Source: Sistotremastrum niveocremeum HHB9708
Taxonomy: Eukaryota; Basidiomycota; Agaricomycetes; Sistotremastrales; Sistotremastraceae
Reading direction: 5' to 3'
NCBI GenBank assembly: GCA_001630475.1
Contig: KV419397.1
Span: 441,758-505,757, forward strand
DNA length: 64,000 nucleotides
In this document: in pieces, positions 12,401 through 24,847 of the stretch
Position numbering within the stretch: the stretch's first letter is position 1
How the letters are laid out: the number at the start of each line of letters is the position of its first letter
The notes under the pieces: generated by a model
Seen by the model: only the letters and a program-made list of their open reading frames with translations
Database searches by the model: none
Told to the model about the DNA's origin: nothing
Translations under genes and position numbers: made by a program

Positions 12401-15400
12401 CTCTTGCAAATACTGGGTAAGGTGTGCAGCCGTGATCGCACGGAGCACTTGGAGAGCACAACTGCTCTAGAATAGATAAGTAGGAAGGTAGACGAACAGA
12501 TGTCTTATGGCAAGAAGCGAGTACCGCATGAGAATGTTCATTTAACAATATTTGGTGGAAGAACTTTCAATGGTTCGTCCTTTGAAGCGTTCCTAGGCTA
12601 GAAGCCCAAATAAGGGAGAGCTACGGGGAGTGAAAATGGTTCCAAATAAAGTATTCTCGGAACAGAGTACTGGCCTTGAAGGAGCCGCAATCGAACGTAC
12701 GAGCGCTACCGTGGCTCGGAATTTACCACGGCTCCCAGTCTCGTTGTAAGCTGCCCCCGCGATTAAGCCGAGTCGAGAGATCTCGGGTCCACGAAATAGA
12801 CACCCCAGGGCTGTAATTTGCTGGATGAAAGAAGCGGCCCATGAAAGTCCAAGGATCCTCAGATAGGCCAACGAATTGAAAGATCGGAGGAAACCGCAAG
12901 GCAAGAACGAGCTCTAGGCCGACGGGAAGAACATGGAAGGTACTGCTGAAAAATAAGCCCACCTTCCAGAACAGGAAAAAAGGTAGAAGCGTTGAGAAAA
13001 GACCCAGGTCGCCGCAAGCGCCATCATTTCTATGGTCCAGACGAACGTTTTGAACAAGGAATCGACGAGCACGTTTGAAGAGTCCATTGTTAAAGATTTG
13101 AATGGGTTCAATGGTCTTGCAGTCGTCGTTCTGCTCGGTGTATTCTCCACCCGTTGGTGCCCTTCGGAATTATCCAGCGGATGAGCCCGTTTGAAGACTG
13201 GAGCGTCAGATCTTGAGCAATATTTTGTCATTTGCATCGCCTCTTCGCCGTTCTATGCATCTCGCATGTCGGGGATCTGCAGGATCGCAAATGCCGTTTA
13301 CGACACGACGTCAACATTTCTTGTTCGCGCTGGTGGCGCTGGTCCTGAGAACACCGGTGAGACTTTTAGCAGCGTGTTCGCCAAGGACGCTGCTTAGGAG
13401 CAAGTATGTGGGAGTGCTACTCTGAAGTTACTGTGTAGCCTGGTGCCTGCATTGGTCTTTCTGAGCGTGTCCAAGAGTTAAGACAGCGGACGGACAGTAA
13501 AATCGCATCCCCATCAGACGCTAAGGGGTCAAATTTGACTAATGCTCGTGGCCAAGGTTATCGGAGGGAGATTGCAAGGTCTTCTTCGACAGGGCCCAAG
13601 TGCCTGACCTTTTGGCGTAGTATTGACTGGGAGCATCCTGGCGCGCAGACTTCGGGAAGGAGAAGCCCACAAGGAACAGCGAAAACAGGAGATGGAATCA
13701 GCCGGAGGTGTAGATCCAATCTGCGAGAAATCCTAGTAAGGAAACCCACGCACTGAGTTCAAGAATTCATGTTGTCTGTCTGCATTAGTCAACTGGTGCA
13801 TAAGTTCAAGAGATGTGAGAGAATCATACGCAGTCGCCTGAATGGTTGCCAATGAATACCGATTGAAACGGGCATCAACGAACGGCGTTCGACGCTTTCG
13901 ACATTCGCCTACTGTTTTGCAAGAGAGCGTGTGGCATTCAAGGCAAAACACCTGTCAGTGCAGCATGTTATGAATGCCATTGCACTGATGCAATTTGATA
14001 CTGAGAGTATGTTAGCTTGGCAATATGATGAATAAGATACATGTATCAAAGCGAAGCATCCTCGTAATGGGTTCGCTTGTCTATGGAAAGTTATAAGCCC
14101 ATAAGGAAGAACTCTCCAACATACATACCATATCAACCGTCGCTTTCACAAGAGTGCGAGTGGGAATTTGAGATCTCAATCAACATCTCAGCAAAAGCTT
14201 ACTGGTAATACTTCTGCTCTCAAACGCCGACGCTGATAGAGCGCTACAATGACGTCCGCATAACCCAATTAGACAGAGATGAGGGGGGTGCACATCGCCG
14301 GCCTCCTAGCCTGTTTGTCTCCATCTGTTTGCTGGAAGATGAGCGTTATGAGTAGGAGGATGCCTATCGGACTCTGTAAGCCAACCCAGAAGACTTATTA
14401 GGAAATGGATCGATATGGAAGCACCGGCCACGAATCGGGGCTGCACTGACTCAATTGAATTCTCTTCGGTCGGCATGTTCTTTGAGCATGCCGGAGCTGC
14501 GCACTGAATTGAACCCGCACGTTCTCTGCAACTTGACGGATCACCATGACGTAGCGTTCTTCCACGAAGGGCGCCAGAATAGAGAGCGCTCGTCTTACGT
14601 AACCATGAGGCCGCCGTCTGCTCGCCTGCGAAAAACCTTGCGACACTTGGGTCACTGCTTCGCACCAGGGGTCAGACGAGAAGCCAGGCTACAGATTGTA
14701 GATCACCTGAGGCAATGCACCTTTTTCCATGAGATTCGACCGTCGCATACCCTTCCTGGGTGCGCGTCAAACAGAACCGCGCCCCCGTGTGCCAAGATGA
14801 GAGGGGCCATCGCCATATAGAGAGCGAGCCCTGCAGAACACCGTGCCCTCTGCAAGTATGAATAAAACCATTTAAGTGGCGCCCCCGACCAGCACGTATC
14901 CTGTCGCTTCGCCTAACGAGATCTAAGTCTGTGTTGAACATCTGACTGTCGATGGTCATTCGATCATCATTCGGTTGGACGATTAGACAGAGGGAGAAGC
15001 GATCGACATACGCGGAGGGCCGTTGATCCTAGCCAGGGTCACCGATTCTATCCTAAGGTGGAAATGTTGCATTGAGGGAATCGACCTCGACATTAACTTC
15101 ACCTACTTTGAAACAGTATTGAAAGCGATGCTCCTGCGCCTCCAATCATGCGCGATAGGATCCTTCCAGTACATAGGAAAATCCCCTGAAAACAGGCTGG
15201 ATCAGGAGCCCGACGCCACTGGACGGGCATGACCTCGTGATATGACATCGGAACAACCATGCTGAGGGGAAACAAGTTCCGTGTGCCTGTCAAAGAGCAT
15301 TTCCACAGGAGGGTATCAGCGGAAAGCCGGAGATACAGGACACTTGCTGATACACACAACAGTTGGTCTCCTGATGTTCGAGAAGTCCACAATGCTCATA

Positions 15401-18400
15401 TTGCGGGCAAAAGTGTTTCCTGAAAGATTTTGCAGAATGACACGGCCGACGAGATTGGTGTACATCCAAAACTGGGGCGTATGTCACTGGAAAGTAAGTT
15501 CTCTTGATCTTATAAGTCTTAAAGATAGAGCAACGAATGCCGGTTAACCTTAAGTATTCCTATGATGTCGACCAAGGCGTCACCCTTTGAACTGGCACAA
15601 AAGGGTCGCCGATATCAACGAGAAACGTCTTAGAGATTTTGTCAGAACTTACCCAAGCACATATACATACTTGCGCCTATGTGATTCTCTCCCCGCACTA
15701 CACCGCACTGTTTATGGCCCATTGGGTAGTAGTAGGGGTCAATGGCAGGCGCACAAGAAAGCTCGCTATCGACCAGAAAATCGAAGTGTGGAGGCTATGT
15801 GGAAAAGTACCATAACCTTTCGCGTCTAATGATCTTACGAAAATGGAAAGAAGTAAAGGCTATGTTCAGAAGTGAGTCCCGAACTTCACCGTCCGTGTCC
15901 TCAGGTGATTCAAGGAACGCGATATCTTTCTGAACGAATGCCACCTCGTCAATCAAGTCCGAGTGGACAGTCCTCCTGAGAACGTCGCAGATAGGCTGGC
16001 GGCGGAGAAGCTGAAAGCAAACCAGGGTATTGGCGAGCAGCAGTTGGCTCGGTGTGTCTGGGGCTGAGCAACCAGTGCCTGGATGTAGCTGGCTGGAGGA
16101 TACTGATTAGTAGACTACACTGAGACAATATCGCTTGCCCAATCAGCTACAGTAAATATGCTAATGGGAATATTGAGTCTACGCTTTGGATGCGGAACAA
16201 CGAATTTACCTGTGCTGAGAAGCGTAGACCGAGAGAAGGCACTGCGCCGGCGGTCGGATTTTTAGAAGACCAATGGCTTCGATTGTGCCTGCTGATGTAG
16301 CCGTTGCAGATGCTAGAGAAACCACCGACTGGATGCATATGGAGGGAGACGGGGCGCTCACTAGTCAACGCGGTCGATGTTGAAGACGGTTTCACGGGCG
16401 CTCCAAACTGTGACAGACTCGGACATTTCGGGCGAGCGCCAAACGCATAGTTCAAGCCACCAAGCCGACCCGTCCAAGCAGCCTGAGCTGCTATTCATTG
16501 TGGGAAGTCTCTCCATCTGTCACTGGCATCTACTTCGAAGCTTCGCCGAAGAGGTCTCTCGTCTTGAGCCGTCACATTGTGTCAAGCATCGAGTTCTAGG
16601 CAAGTAGTACCTGATACAGCCTGACCCTTGCGCAACAGATTCACTGGCCAGATGAGCATAGCCTACAAATATTCCAGCTGTACTACAGCCACTATGAATG
16701 TGCGCCTTTGATTTTCTCAATGATTTGGGACGTTAAAAGGGGTACTAGCAAATTCTTTCTTTGGTCGATTTCGGTTGGTTTTCAAGGAGAACTAGAGTGT
16801 TCTGAAAATCTGAAGTGTCGGCGGCACGGCGTAGGGCCTACCATGGACGACGATCGGATTCCCTTCGCACATGCTTCAAATCTAAATCAAACCCGATCAT
16901 CTCTCGTGTAATTGAACAAGGTCTCCTATCCCTACAGCGAAGTCAAGGACCCAAAGTGGTCTTTAAACTGGCAGCGTGATTTTCGCAGATATGCTGCGCA
17001 AACAATGCGCCTTGCTGCCTGCTGTTTCGAGCAATGTTGGTCCAGGAGATGGCCGCTGCACTTGGCGCGAAGTCGGTTTGTTCCTAGTCATAATACTCAC
17101 GCCCGGAGAAATGTCTCATTGGTTGGTTCTCGATCATAGGAACCTCTTCAGCGAGAAGCTACTTCAACACCATGTCAATCTCAGTACTTCGACGACGACG
17201 CAGATTGAGATTGACTTTTACAAATCTCTTGCTGGGCCCTAATCTCCCCTTCTTCGGCGCACTTACCTCCATAAAACATGAGGGTCTGCAAGGCTTCATG
17301 GACGGACCATCTGCTTCGATCAGCAATCATACGATACTGATCTACCTTCTGCGATGTTCCCAAAGTCGCACGATCGTTCACACACGAGCTTAATGTTGAT
17401 CGTGGCCTCTGTCGCCGACGACCGATCCACTGAGCGGAATAATGCTCAGGGATTTTTTGTGGGGAAACAGGCCCCATGAACCCTTGCAACCTCATTTGTG
17501 CGAGAACGCGTGGGTCGACACTCACCAGTCTCGCTTCCTCTCTGCCCAGGACGGATGCTTTCTGCTTTGTTGACGGGTCTGTCAAAGTTTCGTTTATCCA
17601 CGCCTGTCGACACTACGTCACTGTGCTCATAACCGTGAGGGTTCAAAAACTCATTCTTGGCTGTCGGGTCGAGACCGATATTCGCCCATCCCTCAATATA
17701 AAATTCTCTTCTCGCACGGCCATCAATAAATCAATAAACGCTAGTCCTCTCAAACAGTCCCGACAAATATCAGGCCGAAGGGAAAAAAGGGATTGCAGAC
17801 AGCCCGGCCATACCTACCAAACTCCCCTGATTCCTAAACAAGTTCCGTGCAAGGAAGCATGATCGAATATTCCCAGATCTACGCAACATCAGATCTTACC
17901 ATCGCCCCACCATCGCCCCCCATCCCCGAAGAACAAGAGGTACCATAAATTCACGTTCGCTTCACCAACCAAAGATGGTCACTTCCGCACCGGCACATCG
18001 GGACCCTCGGGACTTCCGTCCCGTTGTCTTCCGATTCTTATTTTGCCTTTTTCTCCAGTTTAGCAGCAATCTCATATTCTTCCTCGGACGGCGTCAGGTC
18101 ACTTGTGTTGCGGTTGGTGCAACCTGGATTCTTGTCCCGACCCCCGGTTTCCCTGAGCGTGGCAAAACCTCATGCTAAGCTTGTTATCTTACATGCGTTT
18201 TTCACCTCATTTCATTAACCCTCGACTTATGAAGCTTCTCCAGCGTCAGGTCCAGCAGACCCTACAGTTAACCTATAAACTTTAGATACGAGTTCTGATT
18301 TTCGGCCGATTGGGGTACTGAGCCCGAGCCTTGCATGTACCAGGTCTAAGCCGTGATACTCGCCGAGGTCTCATTCCCCAAGGCTATTTTGGCGCCGCGA

Positions 18401-19876
18401 CCTATTATCAAGTGGAATTCTGTCCCGGCTATAGACCGACTTCAAAGACTCGTCTCATCTTTGGTCTACGGTAGCGCTAGCCTGCTTCATCGGCGCCGTC
18501 AACGGGTCTTCTCGCTGTGTCAGTAAATGCCACCAATCAGTATACTCCCAGCAAATGGGTCACTGCTAGGGACGATGCGAGCAGTTACTGCATAGGCTGA
18601 TCTAATTCCACCTACGGTCTCACAACGAGCACTGTTTCCGCACAAGGAACCATATCAAATCAACCGGAGTTCATTTCACATTCCATTCCTGAAGGTGTCG
18701 GACCAGTACGCTACGGCTCTTCATGTCAACAACGAGGTCAGACCATTAATCGCTGATCCGTCAAACCATTAATGTGATTCTGGGCAGAAGACCTTCATAT
18801 CCCTGCGGAACTCAGCCCACCGTTCATCTTACTATTGGCTACGAATCTTTCGTCGATGATCTTCGCCCGAACAGCATCGTACGATACTTCAGTCCAATAT
18901 TATGATACATAATACCTACGCTACTGTCAACAGCCTTGATCGCTATGACCTCAGCCTTACCTCAGCCTTACCTCACTTCAAACGAGGCCACCACGATCAT
19001 TCGTCCTCGATCATTCTCTTCCGCATCCGCCAATACCAATACATTCATAATAGACATCCGTATTTCAATGGCACGATCAACCCCACAATGCGTACCCCGC
19101 ACGGAAAGTGCGTGTTAATGACTCAATCGCCGCTAGTCCAGGGCAATACAAAAGTACTCCGATGGCACCATCGCTCCATGGCCTATCACTCCAGATTACG
19201 TCTTGTCTTATCTCTAGGTCTCACACAGCACAGCACAGGATCCGAATATGTTTCTGATAAATATCTATTGCAATAAACCTTTTTCTTTTAGTTACTATCT
19301 CAACTCTTTCGAAAAACAAAGGGTGAAGGTGGTCATATTGTACAGCATTTAACAAGAAACGGACTCGTGGTCTCGGTCAGGAAGCGATAGAGAATTGAAA
19401 AGGAGAAGTAAAGAATAGGCACTGATAGGCCTGAAGCGATTAAAGGACGAGTAAACGAGGATGACATAGGTCTTTTCGAGCTCGACGATCTCATACGAGA
19501 GAGAAAAAGGAAGGAAAAGAGGAGTGGGGTTTGGTTGGGAAGAAAACTTTCTGGAACTCTAGCTTTGCTCGTGCAACGTTGCGTCTTTGCAAAGTGCTTC
19601 AACGATGAGCGTAGCAAAAGTTGAAAAGGATAGATTAGCTCAAAGACGGGATATCGAAGAAGAAAGGAAAAATGAATAACGAGAGAGTAAAAGACGAGAG
19701 AAAGAAAGAAGGAAAGAAAGTGTGAAGAACAACGTTCGTCTGTTCTTGATGCGAGTGCGATGGTGATGCTTAGTTTACGATGAAATGCGATGATGCCGAT
19801 GCCGAGGATGAAAGAAAGTCGATGTCTTCGTCCGCGATGAGACGAACATCGAATGATGAGGCGGGGGTTGCATGGA
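9431..19876. other. Gene-poor region of about 10.4 kb
   Basis: Bounded by the start of the bHLH gene and the end of the bZIP gene, both minus strand. I searched the frames for domains, signal peptides and splice-linked exons and found no supported gene, tRNA or transposon protein. All open frames are short, overlap on both strands and lack coding character; the best-looking (minus, 12018-12206) has no partner exons. The first part is probably a large promoter for the bHLH gene. An 11-bp tandem duplication (CTCAGCCTTAC) lies at 18950-18971. The last 0.5 kb is the probable 3' UTR of the bZIP gene, with C/U-rich tracts on the mRNA strand. Non-coding RNA genes or old decayed elements cannot be excluded. 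Confidence 0.5.
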
Positions 19877-22185
19877 TTACTTCTTGCCAGCCAAAGCCGC
19901 ACCGCTCTGAGCTCCTCTCAATCCTTTGAAAAAGCACGGCTCACTCTTCATCCTCACAACCTCCTTGTCCCCGCCAACCGCAACGGCAGCGCTAGCGCTG
20001 ACGCCACCTTCACGTCCAATAGTGAGAGACTTCATGCTCTCTTCTAATCCATCCACGACATCCTTCTTCGCAGTTGGCGAAGTAGGAGATGAAGGAGCGG
20101 AAACGTCGACGACGCGGAGGACGGCTTTGCCTTCGAGTACACGACGGACTTTGTCGGTATCCCAGTTGGATGAAGCAGGTGTTGAGAATGCTTCCCAGAA
20201 CGCTGAAGACATCTTCTTGAGCAACGTTTGCGAGGCGAGCGTAGCAATCGTAGCTTGTTGAGGCGTCGGCATCGGCGACGGAGAACTCGAGGATGAGCTC
20301 GATGGACTGGGAGAAGAATTCGATGAAGGAGGAGATGGGAGAGACGAAGGCGACGATGAAGGTGATCTGAGGAAGAGCTTGGAATCGCTGCTCGAGCTGG
20401 ACTTTCCACTGAGGAGACCAACGAGCGAAGAACCGCTTCCGAGACCGAGACCAAGACCTGCGTTGGTCTTTGGCGTGGCGAAATACTGAGGCTGCATTCT
20501 TCCTGCGAGGCCATCGAGTGTCGCTCCAGCAGTCCAGATATTCTGGGGAATCTGCTGTTGAACCTGGGATGGTTGTTGTGGTTGAGGTGCAGCGAACTGT
20601 TGAGGCGACGATGGTTGTTGTTGTGGTTGGGGTTGAGTACGACGAAGAGCGACTTGTCCCCAAAGTTGCATTCTGTACGAATCGAGCGTCTTGAGAGTGA
20701 AAGGATTCAAGTCCGTGAACGAATCGAATGTCTGCTGTTGTCTCTGTTGCTGAGCACCGGCAGGTGTCGAAGCTCCAATTCCATAGAACGGTGTTCCGTT
20801 GAGGAAGGGGTTCATGTTCTCCTGGAGAGGAGGAGAAGGAGGCTTCTTCGCAGCAGCAAGCTTTTCAGAAAGCAAGGGAGCGAGCTCGGGAACGAGAGTT
20901 GTGTGAACGGGCGTAGCGCCGCGGGCACCAAAGCCGCCAGTGTTGGCACCGCCCCAGAAGCCACCTGTGGCCTGGAGACGGGGACTGGTAGGAAGATCCT
21001 TGAGGGTGTTTGCCTTGGGCAACAAAGCCTTGCGCATGTTTTGTTCTTTCTTGTTGCTGGCGCTGGCGGTGGAGCTGGATTTTCCGGCGAGAGTTGCCGC
21101 AGCAGGGGCGTTGGGGGAGAGGGGACCTGGAGGAGGAAGGTCGGGGGTGATGTTGCCCTTGAGAAGAGCTTTCTTGAGAGCATCGACTTCATGGCGGAGT
21201 GCCTGATTTTCGAGCTTAGTAGAACCAAGTTCATTTCGGATCGCATCAATGAGATTGTCTCTATCGGCGATATCTCCTTCCAAAGTGGTGATATACTCTG
21301 CGCATACATATGAGCAACTTTGTAGTGCTAGTTATCGTGATACTTACCCTTTCTCCTAACACGGAAGTTTCTAGCGCTGATTTTGTTTCTGAGCTGTCGT
21401 TTCTCCTTGCTGCTCATTTTCTTGTATTCTTCAGGGCTGGGTCTCCAGTCATCGTCTTCTTTGGCTTCGTTGTCCCTGCGGACAGCCTGAGTCAACACTG
21501 GGCCTCCGCCCGCTGATGCCTTTCTGATACCCCCCGAGGCGACGGTGCCCTTGCGGCCTTTGCCTTTACCGCCGACCTTGACCGGGAGAGGAGAAATATC
21601 CTCATCGTCCTCGTCCGACTCGTCCTGATTGTCTTCCGATGACTTGGAAGAAGCTTTCATGAGAGCGGGGTCGATCGAGAAGGTCATTTCAGGTGAAACG
21701 GCGTTGTTCGTTTCGGGGCTGGTCTGAGGATCGACGCTCGACGAGCTGGATGAGCCCTCGTTATTGTTGAAGGTGTAGAGTGGCCCATCGAGGAAAGGAG
21801 ATCCGGAAGCCCCGAACGAGTCGAGGAAGTCAAAGTTGGCTATGGCAGAGGGGTTGAGTGTGGCTGTGGGGGGAGACTTGGGGACGTCTGGCAAGAGGCC
21901 AAAGTTGTAGTACTCGTTGTTGAAAAGGGCGTCCGAGTCGTCCATGACCTGGTCGAGCGATGGGGTCGGGGGTAAGTTGGAGTGGGCGGTGGAGGGCGAG
22001 TGGGACGACGAGCGAGAGGAGGCGCCAGCTGATGAGGCATTGTTGGCGCTGCCGTTGCCGTTGAGGAGGTCAAAGTTGAAAAAGTCCTCGAGGGAGCCCG
22101 CTGGGTTGAAGGACATGGTTGGTGGCAAGGGAAGAGGAAGGTCGTTGGCGATGAGCATGTTTTCGGACGTGGAGGTATCAGACAA
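19877..22185 (-). CDS. bZIP transcription factor
   Basis: Nuclear DNA-binding dimer. Two exons: 21348-22185 and 19877-21297, joined by a 50-nt intron that splits the basic region from the zipper; 752 aa. The N-terminal part is Ser/Asn-rich and acidic. The basic region reads KEKRQLRNKISARNFRVRRK (near residues 260-280), continues EYITTLEGDIADRDNLI, and then a leucine-type coiled coil (IRNELGSTKLENQALRHEV). After the zipper come about 420 residues of low complexity with Gln-rich, Pro-rich and long Ser runs. The N-x2-SAR-x-FRVRRKEYI signature is known from many uncharacterised fungal bZIPs, so no name is assigned. The splice junction is well supported because it restores the zipper frame. The ATG at 22185 is the first in frame. 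Confidence 0.9.
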
Positions 22186-22799
22186 AGGTCAGAAAGGAAA
22201 GCTGCGGCCAACGCTCCTTATTTGTAACTGCGCCCTTTTCTCCCTGAGCTCCCAATTCGCTGCCCTCGCCGTTTCTGGTCTCACTGCCAGCTGCAAATGC
22301 TTCCCATGTATCGTGCTCATCGCCAGAATATATTCCTACTTTTTTTGACAACGAGCACGAAATATTGTGATTTATTCACGAAGCAGCTGGGATACGACTT
22401 CTCCTTTAGTCAGGTCCTGCCCCACTCTCCGCCAACACGCCGTATCCGCCTTCCCGGCGTCTGACGATCTCGTTCCCATCGTCGGCGACGCCAGCAACAG
22501 CGACGACGAGCACTACGATGCTGCCAACGTCGATGACTCGCCACCTTCCAGCACATTCTGCGATGCATCGACGCGCGTACGCTCGGCAGCCTTCCAAATC
22601 GGGACTCCACTCGGCTTCGGACTCGGTCATCCTCGAAACAAGCGCCGGGTGCTATCCACTGCTATGAGCGCTCCACTCCCCACCCCATCACCTCAAAGCA
22701 TGCCGGTATCCCCTCTGCGGCCAGGAATCCGATCCCAGCATACACAATCGTCTTCGTCAGCACTGTGCCGCCGGCATTAGCTCTCTTATCAGATAACTT
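22186..22799. other. Intergenic region, bZIP promoter side
   Basis: Upstream of the bZIP gene and downstream of the phosphatase gene. A plus-strand frame of about 137 codons (22367-22780) has no ATG in its main part and no recognisable domain; I treat it as chance, although an upstream exon cannot be ruled out. Confidence 0.4.
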
Positions 22800-24847
22800 T
22801 TAGCAGCGAGTCTGCGTACCTGTTGCATCATAATGTTTCACGTTCCCCATCTCGTTGTTCTCATTGTTCTCCCCCTCACTGCCACTCGAGCTCTCGGTCT
22901 CGACGTTGACGTTCTTCTCGTTACGGACGTGTCTCTTCTTCAGCCCGCCTTCCACCGCAATCCGATACGCCCCATGGCTCTTCTTCACCTCGTTCATACT
23001 GGGCAGATCGATAACACTGGGAATAGGATGCAAGCCGTTCTCTTTGGGAAAGTCTCCATATTCCGTGGCTGGCGTGTAAAACCTCCGATGAGGCAATTCA
23101 ATCATTTGCGCAAAGAACCGGAAGGTGGGCGGCAGAACCGCATGGAGCGTTGCTTTCGCAACAAGTCGCCAAACAAAGATCGTCAAGACCCCCGTCACCA
23201 TCTTCAAGGCCGCGAACAACGTCCACAATAGCCATGAATTGAGATCGGTGCCTGACGAGCCGGGCGTTCGAGAAGTGTAGAATCCGCTTTCCTGTATAGT
23301 CGTCAGTCTAATGAATCATCAATGTAACAAAAACGCACAATATTCAACCCAGCCAAACTCATATGCCACTCACTCAAGAATATGCCCAAAAGCACACTGA
23401 CAAACGCGATAGCATCCTCGAAGCATGGGCAATCATCCACAGGTTGCGGATGTCGGTTGATCATGAACAAAGCCAGTGGGACCAACGTCAAAGGCACCGT
23501 CCACGCCGCATCCTTCAACCACAACACCACCGGATCACCAAGGACCCACCAGAACACGGTAACGAGGGCCCCAAGGAGAGTGCCTCCCATACAATCGGTG
23601 AAAGAATGCATGCCGCAATATATTCGACCGAAGACAATCGAAAGGGTATAGATGGACAGGAGAATGCATGAGAGAGTAAATGCTGTTGTGGAAAGGGTGG
23701 GGTTGGAGAGGAGGAGGAGGAGGATGTACAATGCGACTGAGACGCTGTTTGTGGAATGGGTTGATGGGAAACCGTATTCTCTATGATGGGATCCGAATGC
23801 TGGGAGCGCTTTAATATACCACGTGTAACGAAGAACGTGAGACACGTACATAATCGAGTGACGGGAGGGACGTGCGGTCGGGGTGCGCAGACGAGATCTT
23901 TCAAGAGCGACGATGTGTACACGCCCATGGCCAACACGGATATAAGACTAGCGCATATCTCAGGCCCCTCCACACGAAACACTAAAGAGAATGACAACAC
24001 GTACTCTCTTCCGATATCATGGAAACCAAAGAAGAAAAAGAAGGGCAGGGCGATCATGAAAAACGTATGGGTGCCCAAGGAACTCGTATACACGAAAAAT
24101 CGATCCAGCAAAGGTGAACGCAACCACGACTGTCAAGTGGTCAGATGGACGCTCTCAGCTACCGATGAAAATTTAAAACAAACCTGCATAGAGGCGATAT
24201 ACTGAGATTCGCGTTCGAGGTTCATAATCACTCTGCGACGGAGGGCAGCTCGCCATGGGCCTAGAGTAGACTCGTAGACTGAGTCAGGTAGTGTTCCTGC
24301 ATTGCCAGATAGGGGCGCAGGTAATTTGTATGAAGGTGGTGGGGTGTGTATACTAGTATTAGAGGATGATTTAGAATCTGAGACTGGGTATGGTGGAGCA
24401 GGTCGGGTCGTAGATGGGTCGAATGTAGGCTGCGTGAGAGGCGGAGACGAGGAGACGGGTGCTGGACGTTTACCGCGTTGTGAGCGACACTCGCTATGAA
24501 AATGAGAAAAGACTGTACGTACGAGATTGTATCGTGACCGACATCGTACTGATAAATGTCGTAGTAGTAAAACTGCTCTCTCGCAAGTCAGCCTGAAGCA
24601 AGCCTGCTAAAGGTCGTACGACTCACATTAACAGTATAAGTTCCTAAATAATCCGTCCAGCTCGTCAACCGCGGCTCGTCGCTACCTCGCTTGTCGTCTG
24701 ATGGAGCGAAAGAAAGACTCGCAAGACCGGTGGGCGCGTTCGGGGACCCCCAGTCGAATCCGGCACTAAGACCCTCGGGCGCCTTTCTCCATCGGCTCAG
24801 AAGATTGACAATTGCGCATTATGCATTACGTGATGCGCTTACGTCAT
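22800..24847 (-). CDS. LCB3: Sphingoid-base 1-phosphate phosphatase (PAP2 family, Lcb3/Ysr3-like)
   Basis: Endoplasmic-reticulum membrane enzyme that dephosphorylates dihydrosphingosine or phytosphingosine 1-phosphate, returning long-chain bases to ceramide synthesis. Seven exons: 24843-24847 (five bases, ATGAC), 24627-24795, 24572 down to 24523, 24184-24493, 23850-24129, 23339-23799, 22800-23291; 588 aa. All three phosphatase motifs are visible: KDLVCAPRP (about 255-263), PSTHS (about 283-287) and the GRIYCGMHSFTD motif about 50 residues later. Several hydrophobic helices flank them (FFMIALPFFFFFGF, LYILLLLLS, WTLFAALKMVTGVL). A cytosolic N-terminal part carries a Pro/Ser-rich stretch. The 5-base first exon is the weakest point, but it supplies the only in-frame ATG in a good context and avoids an upstream stop. 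Confidence 0.9.

Noticed and set aside
19333-19902. Minus-strand ORF of 189 codons overlapping the end of the bZIP gene
   Set aside because: It lies in another frame of the purine-rich 3' UTR; its hydrophobic look comes from the C/T-rich strand.
22367-22780. Plus-strand ORF of 137 codons between the bZIP and phosphatase genes
   Set aside because: No ATG until the last third, no domain, and no supported upstream exon.
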